NCBI GenBank assembly: GCA_004554105.1
Contig: SFNW01000050.1
Span: 1 to 12,675 of the forward strand
Reading direction: 5' to 3'
Source of the DNA: Clostridiales bacterium
GTDB lineage: Bacteria; Bacillota; Clostridia; Oscillospirales; CAG-272
DNA: 12,675 nucleotides
Of the stretch, positions 6,874-12,675 are shown one piece after another (positions within the stretch are counted from its first letter, which is position 1; every line of letters starts with the position of its first letter). The notes under the pieces are model-generated. The model searched no databases, had not been told where the DNA came from, and saw only the letters and a program-made list of their open reading frames with translations. A program made the translations under genes and the position numbers.

Positions 6874-6945
6874 TTAATACCGATTGTGTTTAAAGAAGAA
6901 CCCACGAATAAACCCGAACAAAACGCCGAATATAAATCGAAGCAT
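6874..6945 (-). CDS. 23-residue hydrophobic mini-protein downstream of the DUF2089 gene
   Basis: This is a small ORF below usual calling thresholds. The ATG at 6945 is preceded by GAGGAGGGG six nt away, one of the strongest ribosome binding sites in the window, and that site overlaps the TGA of the DUF2089 gene. The product begins MLRFIFGVLFGFIRGFF and ends KHNRY. It is dominated by Phe, Leu, Ile and Gly with Arg at positions 3 and 14, and is long enough for one membrane span or an amphipathic helix. The stop (6874-6876) lies 2 nt before a terminator stem, so nothing else can be encoded in this transcript. I recognise no family. Possible roles are a membrane effector or sensor peptide controlled by the regulator, a toxic peptide, or a leader-type peptide. 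Translation is inferred from the site and spacing only. Confidence 0.7.
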   Translation of the reverse strand: MLRFIFGVLFGFIRGFFFKHNRY

Positions 6946-6958
6946 CTCGTTCCCCTCC

Positions 6959-7705
6959 TCAGCCGCGTTTCAACCGATATTCCGCCGTCAGTTCAAGATA
7001 CCCGCGGCAATTATGTGCGATTCCCGCCCAGTCGAGGACGGCGGCAAGCACGAAAACCGGGTCAAGCGAAGACTCGCCGACCTGCTTTCCGAAATACTCT
7101 TTTGCAATCACGCCGGCAACCGTGTCCTCCGTGCATTCGCCGTAGCCGAAACGGTAATTGCGACCGTTGCCCTTGCGCGCCGTGCCGCCTTCGCGAAGCA
7201 GTAAATCGACAATAATGTCGAAAACCGCGTATTCAAAGTCAATCGGCAATTTATCGCAACGGAACCGCTCGCCGTCCGCGCATGCCTGAATCAATGCGGC
7301 ACTGCCTCTTGTCAGAGTAACGACGGTGTGTCCTCCATTTTCATACAGCTTATTCCGAATGATGTCCGACGCCTTTACACTGTCCTCATTTTTCTTTTGA
7401 AACATAAACATATCCATCTGTTCCTCCTCTGTATTTTTTGAATGGAGTCCGAGCGCGTCAAGCAGGGCGTCAAGCCTTTTTTTCGCGGTCGGATAAGAAA
7501 TGCCGAGCAAATCCTGTACCTCTTTCATATTGCCGCGGCAGGTCAGGAATGCCGTCAGAAATTCTCTTTCGCTCTCGGGAAGCGAATCATACGGCGAAAG
7601 TGGCATATCGGTCGGAAATTCCGCCTTGCAGTCCGGACAGGTCAACCGGCTCAGCACCAGTTTTTCCCCGCAGACGGGGCATCGACGCAAATCGAAGTTA
7701 CGCAT
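6959..7705 (-). CDS. DUF2089 family zinc-ribbon/HTH regulator with C-terminal extension
   Basis: This 248-residue protein carries the DUF2089 signature. It has a four-Cys zinc ribbon (CPVC at 9-12, CPDC at 23-26), then SPYDSLPESEREFLTAFLTC (37-56), then the helix-turn-helix-like RGNMKEVQDLLGISYPTAKK (57-76). These proteins are presumed DNA-binding regulators and are usually only 100-130 residues long. Here an acidic linker (about 90-110) leads to ~135 more residues with no motif I recognise. That part includes DFEYAVFDIIVDLLLREGG and ends DWAGIAHNCRGYLELTAEYR, and looks globular and mixed alpha/beta, possibly a ligand- or partner-sensing domain. The ATG at 7705 has AAGAGGTGAT at 5-6 nt. The stop overlaps the ribosome binding site of the 23-aa gene. 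The promoter is flanked by repeated ATTAGAAT sites, which suggests self-regulation. Confidence 0.85.
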   Translation of the reverse strand: MRNFDLRRCPVCGEKLVLSRLTCPDCKAEFPTDMPLSPYDSLPESEREFLTAFLTCRGNMKEVQDLLGISYPTAKKRLDALLDALGLHSKNTEEEQMDMFMFQKKNEDSVKASDIIRNKLYENGGHTVVTLTRGSAALIQACADGERFRCDKLPIDFEYAVFDIIVDLLLREGGTARKGNGRNYRFGYGECTEDTVAGVIAKEYFGKQVGESSLDPVFVLAAVLDWAGIAHNCRGYLELTAEYRLKRG

Positions 7706-7723
7706 TTTGAATCACCTCTTGAT

Positions 7724-7731
7724 ATTAGAAT
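7724..7731. promoter_or_regulatory. Third ATTAGAAT box, overlapping the -10 element
   Basis: An exact copy of the octamer found twice in the nearby palindrome, in direct orientation relative to the left arm and 33 nt from it (about three helical turns). It covers part of TATTCT, a typical position for repression. Confidence 0.55.
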
Positions 7732-7755
7732 AGCATATTATTTAATAAATGTCAA
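7727..7755 (-). promoter_or_regulatory. Promoter of the DUF2089 regulator unit
   Basis: On the minus strand: TTGACA (7750-7755, perfect -35), a 17-nt spacer ending TGC (extended -10 form) and TATTCT (7727-7732). The -35 shares three bases with the large palindrome, and the -10 overlaps an ATTAGAAT half-site at 7724-7731, so a protein binding those sites would compete directly with RNA polymerase. Confidence 0.82.
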
Positions 7756-7787
7756 CATTAGAATTAAAATTTTTAATTCTAATGTTG
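7753..7787. promoter_or_regulatory. 35-bp perfect palindrome, candidate operator
   Basis: Two 17-bp arms, CAACATTAGAATTAAAA and its exact reverse complement, flank a single T. The octamer ATTAGAAT occurs in both arms (7757-7764 direct, 7776-7783 inverted) and a third time at 7724-7731 over the -10 element. There is no U-tract role for it, because the terminator of the neighbouring gene is separate (7815-7841). It is best read as a regulator binding site for the DUF2089 unit. The likely binder is the DUF2089 protein itself, which is an inference. Confidence 0.75.
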
Positions 7788-7814
7788 AGTATAGGATATA
7801 AACACCCCAAAACG

Positions 7815-7841
7815 AAAAAAGTCGGCAAAGCCGACTTTTTT
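7815..7841 (-). terminator. Terminator after the 941-aa secreted esterase gene
   Basis: AAAAAAGTCGGC / GCCGACTTTTTT arms, a perfect 12-bp stem with a 3-nt loop, ending in a U-run on either strand. It begins 13 nt after the stop codon at 7854 in the minus direction. Confidence 0.93.
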
Positions 7842-7853
7842 CTGAAATTTCGA

Positions 7854-10679
7854 TTACTGAATCATGGAAAGCGTCCAGATAACATCGCGCAGCGCGATGG
7901 AAGAGCTGTCGAAATAGTTTGCGGACGCAGTATAGGTGCCGTTCAGCAGCTGCCCCAGCATGACAAGCGAATCGCGGAGATTAAAGACGCCGTCGCCGTC
8001 AAAGTCAAGGGCTACGGCGCGTGTCAACGGTACGCCGTCGCCTGCGTTGACCGTCACGCTGCCGGTGTTCAGCGTCGGGTCATAGACGACGCCGTCAAGG
8101 CTGCGGACATTGGCATAATCGCGGAGCGTGACGCCATCCTTCCATACGTTTACATTGACCGCCACACTGCCGGTCAGGTAGTTCATGCCGACAGCGCCGT
8201 TCCATGCCGCAGTATTACCGGGATCCAAAATCTGCGCATTGCCGCCGATGTTCAGGGTCATATTGCCCGAATAGGTGCCGATGGGCGAATGCGCCGCAAA
8301 ACGCCAGTTGCCGCCGATGATTACCATCCATTTGCCGCCGTTTAACGTAATCGTGCAGTCGCGCGTATCGCTGACCGCCTCGGCGCTGTCATAGTAGGCC
8401 GCCGCCTTGCTTGCAACGGGATTGCCGCGGTAGAACTCGTCGCCGCCGTACACCGCGTGACCCGCAATCAGCATACAGTTCGGCGCAATCGTCACGCTGT
8501 CGGTGATTTCAAAGTTGTTGTAGCAGGGCGAGACATACAGCGCGCCGCTGCCGGCAAAGGTCAGCTTGAGGTTGTCAATCTTCGTATCGCAGTGGAAGCG
8601 CATCAGCTTGCCGCCATCGGTCAGCGCAAGCGTCGCGTCCGTACCGACGCCGACAAACGAAATGCTGTTCAGGTCGATCGGCGTCGTCAGATAGCCGTCA
8701 TAGGTCAGCGTACCCTTGATATAAACCGTCGCATCGCTGCCGGGCGCAAGCTTTGCATAGGCGTTCGCCAGCATACTGATGGGGTCGTCCGCCGTGCCTG
8801 CACCGCCCGGCGTGCCGCTGTCCGAAACATAGACTTCGGTCAGACCGCTGAAGCCCTCAACCTCGGTCACGCCGTTAAAGACCGCGTTGTAAATGGCGGG
8901 CGCATAGACATTCTGATAGCCTGCGGCATTCGGGTGGAGGCGGTCGCCGGCAAGCAGCTTGCCTGCAACCGCATCGTCAAAGGTGAGCGCATAGAGGTCG
9001 ACGAAAACATATTTGTCGCTCGTCGCCGCCAGCGTTTCGGTCACGCTGCGCTGCAACGTGCGGATATTGGCGACCGCGCAGACGGCGGACATACCCGAAT
9101 AGGCGGTTTCCTGGAAGCGGTAGAGCGCACTCGTCGTAAAGACGCGCTGCGTCGTGGGCAGATTGCCGTAACCCGCGATAAAATCCGCATACATCGTTTC
9201 AAAGCGCGCAAGCTGACCGTCGGTTCTGCCGGTATTGTAGGCATCGTTCGTACCGAGCCCGATGATGAAGTAATCCGCATCGGTCTCCTCCATCGTCAGC
9301 ACATAGGGGAGCATATCGTTGTACCAAATCGTGCCGGTCGGCATAGTGGTCGCGCCGCCGATGCCGTAGTTGCCGAGCAAAGCCTCGCCGCCGTTTTGCT
9401 CAATCAGCGCAAGAAGCTGTGCGGGATATGCCTTCGTCTCGAAATCCCATGCGGCACCGCCCGCGCCGGTGCCCTGTGTGATGCTGTCGCCGATGCAGGC
9501 GATGCGCAGCGGCTCGTCGTAGGTCATGGATGCGCCGTTGACCACGTCAAAACGCTTTGCCGTCAGCGAAAATGCAGATGCGTCATAGTTGAGCGTCGCC
9601 AGCTTGGTTTCGCCCGCATACGCCTTGACCTGCGTCGCGTCAATGACCGTACCTGCGGCAAAGGTGGGGTTGCCCGAAATATTGACATTGAAATTGCCGC
9701 GCAGAAGCTGCGTGTAGCCGACGCCGTTCTGATATGCGCTGATTTCAAAGCCGTTGAAGGTACCGCCCGTGATATTCAGCGTAATGTCGCCGTCCATCGC
9801 GTAGTACTTGGAGTCGGACATCGTGATGATGGAGCAGCCGCCCGCACGCGAGTTGCCGACGCCGCCTCTGCCGACCATGTAAATCGGCGAGTTGAATACG
9901 CCGCCGTGAATGGTCAGCGTCGCGTCGTCCGCCAAAATGCCCATGCCCGAAATACTGATCGCGTTTTCATTTTTATTCAGCGAATTCTGCGTAAAGGAAA
10001 CGCCCTTGCCGAATGTACCGCCGTTGATCGTAATTTCGACCGGCGCGGCAATCGAGCCGACAAGGCAGTGAACATTCAGTCTGCGGCTGCCGCCCGCAAA
10101 GGTGGCGAAATTGCCGTTGTCCACCGTAATCGAATAGGGCAGCTCGGTGACGCACTGCGCATTGAGTTCGCGGTTTTTCGCCGGATTGCCCGACACGGTC
10201 GAAAGCCCCTCGGGCGTCTCCACGCCGCCGAAGAAATCAAGCGCCGCGCTCATGACGCAGTTTTCGGTGAAATGCAGATTGTTGAAGCCGCCGAAAATCG
10301 CGATCTCGCCCCATGCCGTCATGGGAAGGTCGAGGGTGACGAGGTTGGCGTTCTCATTCTTTGCAAACGAAAGGTTGCCGAAGAGAAGCAGACCGCCGCC
10401 GTTTTCCGCCGTAAGGGTCAAATCGCCGCTCTGCTCGGGAACGGTATAGGCGCGGTTGACGGGAACGACCGAAAGGCAGACGATTCTGCCGCCCTCGCCG
10501 CCGAGCGCGTCGACCGCGTTCTCCAGCGAGCCGATCGGTGCGTCGGCGCTCGACCCGTCGCCCGTGCCGGCTGCCGAAACGTAAACCGTGCGTTCCGCCG
10601 CCGCCGCGCCGAGACACATCAGTGCCGCGCAAAGGCAAACGAGAAGCGCAAGGCGCACGAGTTTGCTCATGTTTTTCAT
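7854..10679 (-). CDS. Secreted beta-helix/SGNH (GDSL) hydrolase with dockerin-like tail
   Basis: This is an exported 941-residue protein. Order: signal peptide (1-28, hydrophobic core ALLVCLCAALMCLG, cleavage near AAAA-ER); a VYVSAAGTGDGSSADAPIGSL module and parallel-beta-helix-like repeats with ITINGGTF / LTIHGGVF / LNITGGTF motifs (31-345); and an SGNH hydrolase domain (391-600). A second VYVS-x-SG module and beta-helix region follow (615-880), then a dockerin-like tail (889-941). SGNH blocks: CIGDSITQG (Ser399), GNYGIGG (Asn437), GLGTNDA (Asn478) and DRLHP (Asp579, His582). The esterase is intact and probably deacylates a carbohydrate, though no substrate is indicated. In the tail, one EF-hand loop DFDGDGVFNLRD (892-903) keeps all calcium ligands, while the second half (YFDSSSIALRDVIWTL) lacks them. 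The start has GGAGG 10 nt upstream, a rather long spacing. The upstream paralogue has its own terminator, and this gene has its own promoter. Confidence 0.93.
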   Translation of the reverse strand: MKNMSKLVRLALLVCLCAALMCLGAAAAERTVYVSAAGTGDGSSADAPIGSLENAVDALGGEGGRIVCLSVVPVNRAYTVPEQSGDLTLTAENGGGLLLFGNLSFAKNENANLVTLDLPMTAWGEIAIFGGFNNLHFTENCVMSAALDFFGGVETPEGLSTVSGNPAKNRELNAQCVTELPYSITVDNGNFATFAGGSRRLNVHCLVGSIAAPVEITINGGTFGKGVSFTQNSLNKNENAISISGMGILADDATLTIHGGVFNSPIYMVGRGGVGNSRAGGCSIITMSDSKYYAMDGDITLNITGGTFNGFEISAYQNGVGYTQLLRGNFNVNISGNPTFAAGTVIDATQVKAYAGETKLATLNYDASAFSLTAKRFDVVNGASMTYDEPLRIACIGDSITQGTGAGGAAWDFETKAYPAQLLALIEQNGGEALLGNYGIGGATTMPTGTIWYNDMLPYVLTMEETDADYFIIGLGTNDAYNTGRTDGQLARFETMYADFIAGYGNLPTTQRVFTTSALYRFQETAYSGMSAVCAVANIRTLQRSVTETLAATSDKYVFVDLYALTFDDAVAGKLLAGDRLHPNAAGYQNVYAPAIYNAVFNGVTEVEGFSGLTEVYVSDSGTPGGAGTADDPISMLANAYAKLAPGSDATVYIKGTLTYDGYLTTPIDLNSISFVGVGTDATLALTDGGKLMRFHCDTKIDNLKLTFAGSGALYVSPCYNNFEITDSVTIAPNCMLIAGHAVYGGDEFYRGNPVASKAAAYYDSAEAVSDTRDCTITLNGGKWMVIIGGNWRFAAHSPIGTYSGNMTLNIGGNAQILDPGNTAAWNGAVGMNYLTGSVAVNVNVWKDGVTLRDYANVRSLDGVVYDPTLNTGSVTVNAGDGVPLTRAVALDFDGDGVFNLRDSLVMLGQLLNGTYTASANYFDSSSIALRDVIWTLSMIQ

Positions 10680-10712
10680 AGTTTGAAAACCTCCGTGTTG
10701 ATCTCTGCGTCA

Positions 10713-10741
10713 ATTATAGCATCGTTTTGTCACAGTTGCAA
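10713..10741 (-). promoter_or_regulatory. Promoter of the 941-aa esterase gene
   Basis: On the minus strand: TTGCAA (10736-10741), a 17-nt spacer ending TGC (extended -10) and a perfect TATAAT (10713-10718), about 35 nt before the ATG at 10679. Confidence 0.82.
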
Positions 10742-10768
10742 CAGCTGATTGGTATTTTTGACGCTTTA

Positions 10769-10788
10769 TTTGTGTGAAATCGCACAAA
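10769..10788. promoter_or_regulatory. Dyad TTTGTGTG-AAAT-CGCACAAA, possible regulator site (cre-like)
   Basis: An 8-bp dyad (one G-T pair) around AAAT lies about 28 bp upstream of the -35 of the esterase gene. Read on the plus strand, TGAAATCGCACAAA agrees with the CcpA cre consensus TGWAANCGNTNWCA at 9 of 11 fixed positions. Carbon-source control of a secreted carbohydrate-active protein would be reasonable, but a single imperfect match is weak evidence. Confidence 0.35.
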
Positions 10789-10818
10789 AATACTTTGACT
10801 TTTTTCACGGGAAGTTTT

Positions 10819-10864
10819 TTGCAAAAGGGCGGAAAGACGCAAGCGTCTTTCCGCCCTTTTGCAA
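10819..10864 (-). terminator. Long perfect hairpin, terminator of the upstream paralogue
   Basis: Two 22-bp perfectly complementary arms (10819-10840 and 10843-10864) flank AA. The core is GGGCGGAAAGACGC / GCGTCTTTCCGCCC with A/T-rich ends. It starts 11 nt after the stop codon at 10876 on the minus strand. The U-run is broken (CCCTTTTGCAAAA), but the stem is very strong and lies where a terminator is expected. Confidence 0.8.
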
Positions 10865-10875
10865 TTTTGTTCGGT

Positions 10876-12675
10876 TTATGCACCGACGCGGTACAGAATC
10901 CACAGCACGTCACGCAGCGTTACCGCGGACACGCCGAAATAACTGCCGCTTGCCGCGAAGTCGCCGCCGATTGCGCCGCGAAGCATTTGCAGCGCATCGA
11001 CGATGTCGACAGCACCGCTTCCGTCAAGGTCGCCCATGCACGAGCTTGGCGTCTCCGAGGTAATCGAAACCCTGCCGGTGTTGTTCGCCGGCACATACTC
11101 GATGCCGTTTGACAAAGTGCCGACCCCGACGAAATCGGGAATCACCGCAGTTCCCTGCCAGCCCGAGATGTTCGCCGTCAGGCTGCCGGCAAGATAGTTC
11201 GCGCCGACGACGCCGTCAAAGGCAGATCCGACCACGCTCGCCTTGCCGCCGACGGTCAGCGTCATGTTGCCGCTGTAAACGCCGAGCGGTGCTGCGCCGC
11301 TGAAGCGGCGGTTGCCGCCGGCAAAGCAGGTCCAGGTGCCGCCGTTTACCGTAATTGTGCAGTCGTTTGCGCTCGACGCGCTCTCGACCGTGTCGAACGC
11401 CGACGCCTTGCTGCCCGCAACCTCGGGCGTTGCAAAAACGTTGTAGCCCGCGTAGAAATGCCAGATTCCATCGGTCTTGACGGTCTCGGTAATCTCAACG
11501 TTGTGGTAGCACGCCATAATGTGCGAGCCGGACGTGCTCGTCGTCTTCAGCGTGAGATTATCGAAGCGCGTGTCGCAGCCGAGCTTGAAGGCATCGCCCG
11601 AAACCGTAAGCACCGCGCCGTCTCCCTCGCCGACGATATGTAGCTTTGAGGGCGCAATCGAGCTGTAGAAATTGGAAGCAAAGGTGAATTCGCCGATGAT
11701 GTGCAACGTCGCCTTGACGCCGGGCGCGAATTTGTCCATAGCGACCGGAAGGCTGCTGATGGGGTCGGACGCCGTGCCCGTGCCGAACGGGCTGCCCGAA
11801 GCCGACACATAGACGTCGGTTCTATAGAAGTCCGAAACCTCGGTCACACCGTTGAAAATCGCATCGTACAGCTTATCCGCCATAATGCCGTAGCCGCTCT
11901 CGGCGGGGTGCAGGTTTTCGCTGCTGCCCGCAAAGAGCGAGCCGTCCGCCGCCGCCGCGAAGGTCAACTGATAGAGGTCGACAAAGACATACTTGTCCGG
12001 CTCTTTCTTTGCAAGTGCCGCCGCAATGCGTTTCTGAATCGGGTGCAGCACCGCGCTTGCGCGCAGGTCGGCGAGAATGCTCGAGGTCTTGCGGTAAATC
12101 GCGCTGGTGATAAAGACGCGCTCGGTATCCGCCTTTGCGCCGAGCGTCTCGGCAACCGTGCGGTATGCGCTTTCAAACAGGGTCAGCGCGCCGTTCGTGC
12201 CGCCGATGGCAGAAGCGTCGTTTGTGCCCATCGCAATGACGTAGTAATCCGCGTCGCACTCCTCCATGACCAGCGGGTAAGCGAGCATCTCCATATAATA
12301 GCGCGAAGTGCTTTGCAAAAATCCCGCAGCCGAAACGCCGTAGTTGGAGACGATGATTTCCTTGCCCGCCGCCTCTGCCTTTGCGAGGAACTGCGCGGGA
12401 TAAGCCTGCGTCAGGCGGTCTTTGATTGCGGCGTTATAGCCCTCTGTAATCGAGTCGCCGATAAAGGCAACGCGCAGCGGCTCGTCGTAGGTCTGCGCTT
12501 CTCCGTTGACGACGTCAAAACGCTTTGCCGTGAGCGAGAGCGAGGTCGGATAGGTCAGCGTTGCCTGCTTATTTTCGCCCGCATAAGCCTTGACCTGCGT
12601 CGCGTCGATGACCGTACCCGAGGCAAAGGTCGGCGTGCCCGAAATATTGACATTGAAATTGCCGCGCAGAAGCTG
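10876..12675 (-). CDS. Secreted SGNH/beta-helix protein with dockerin-like tail, paralogue (5' end outside window)
   Basis: The reading frame is open to the right edge and has 599 visible residues, numbered here from the edge. A TTG-initiated start at 12318 would begin in the middle of the SGNH domain and is not real. The visible part begins QLLRGNFNVNISG, matching residues 324 onward of the 941-aa neighbour, so roughly 320 N-terminal residues, including any signal peptide, lie outside. SGNH blocks: FIGDSITEG (Ser75), SNYGVSA (Asn111), AMGTNDA (Asn152) and ENLHP (His256). The residue three before His is Glu253 (codon 11917-11919) instead of the usual Asp. A VYVSASGSPFGTGTASDPIS module and a beta-helix-like region follow. 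The tail from about 546 has one good EF-hand loop, DLDGSGAVDIVD (549-560), and a ligand-free second half (YFGVSAVTLRDVLWIL). Function is probably carbohydrate deacylation or surface binding, with substrate unknown. Confidence 0.9.
   Translation of the reverse strand, partial: QLLRGNFNVNISGTPTFASGTVIDATQVKAYAGENKQATLTYPTSLSLTAKRFDVVNGEAQTYDEPLRVAFIGDSITEGYNAAIKDRLTQAYPAQFLAKAEAAGKEIIVSNYGVSAAGFLQSTSRYYMEMLAYPLVMEECDADYYVIAMGTNDASAIGGTNGALTLFESAYRTVAETLGAKADTERVFITSAIYRKTSSILADLRASAVLHPIQKRIAAALAKKEPDKYVFVDLYQLTFAAAADGSLFAGSSENLHPAESGYGIMADKLYDAIFNGVTEVSDFYRTDVYVSASGSPFGTGTASDPISSLPVAMDKFAPGVKATLHIIGEFTFASNFYSSIAPSKLHIVGEGDGAVLTVSGDAFKLGCDTRFDNLTLKTTSTSGSHIMACYHNVEITETVKTDGIWHFYAGYNVFATPEVAGSKASAFDTVESASSANDCTITVNGGTWTCFAGGNRRFSGAAPLGVYSGNMTLTVGGKASVVGSAFDGVVGANYLAGSLTANISGWQGTAVIPDFVGVGTLSNGIEYVPANNTGRVSITSETPSSCMGDLDGSGAVDIVDALQMLRGAIGGDFAASGSYFGVSAVTLRDVLWILYRVGA

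Noticed and set aside
6884..7215. Two overlapping plus-strand frames (~106-109 codons)
   Set aside because: Both lie opposite the DUF2089 gene and the mini-protein, lack ribosome binding sites, and have shadow-like composition.
8457..10748. 763-codon plus-strand reading frame opposite the 941-aa esterase
   Set aside because: No motif is visible, and the opposite strand has a signal peptide, SGNH blocks, a promoter and a terminator.
12316..12318. TTG start for the paralogue at 12318
   Set aside because: The frame is open to the window edge, and upstream residues include the SGNH Ser block and a stretch nearly identical to the neighbour.

Overview
The window looks like chromosomal DNA from a GC-rich member of the Clostridia, probably Oscillospiraceae/Ruminococcaceae. 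The evidence is strong AGGAGG-type ribosome binding sites, sigma-A-type promoters, a DUF2089 zinc-ribbon regulator, dockerin-like tails on secreted proteins, and a CCCTCATCAGTCGG...GACAGCTTCCCC interspersed repeat of the kind I associate with that group. The lineage is an inference. No rRNA, tRNA, CRISPR array, transposase or phage gene was seen.

Layout. Positions 1-511 hold no gene. They contain three tandem copies of a ~141-bp imperfect inverted-repeat element, the first cut by the window edge and the third carrying a 64-bp insertion. Positions 512-6243 are four closely packed minus-strand genes, transcribed MBOAT O-acyltransferase -> DHHW/AlgJ-like membrane-anchored protein -> recG -> rarA, with gaps of only 8, 21 and 30 nt. 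The first two form a typical extracytoplasmic polysaccharide O-acetylation pair. The last two process stalled or collapsed replication forks. A divergent plus-strand unit (sigma-A promoter, ribosome binding site, 80-aa basic single-TM protein, terminator) lies at 6349-6719.

Positions 6841-7787 are a compact minus-strand unit. It has a promoter flanked by a 17-bp-arm perfect palindrome and an extra ATTAGAAT half-site, a DUF2089 zinc-ribbon/HTH protein with an unrecognised C-terminal extension, a previously uncalled 23-aa hydrophobic mini-protein whose ribosome binding site overlaps the regulator's stop codon, and a terminator 2 nt past the mini-protein's stop.

Positions 7815-12675 hold two tandem minus-strand genes for large secreted proteins. 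The first is complete (941 aa) with the order signal peptide, beta-helix-like repeats, GDSL/SGNH esterase, a second beta-helix-like region and a dockerin-like tail. The second, upstream in transcription order, runs off the right edge with 599 residues visible. The paralogue has Glu in place of the SGNH catalytic Asp, and both share a dockerin-like tail in which only the first calcium loop is intact.

The most unusual items are the regulator/mini-protein unit with its ATTAGAAT operator candidates and the paired SGNH/beta-helix proteins. Neither can be declared a new system from sequence alone.
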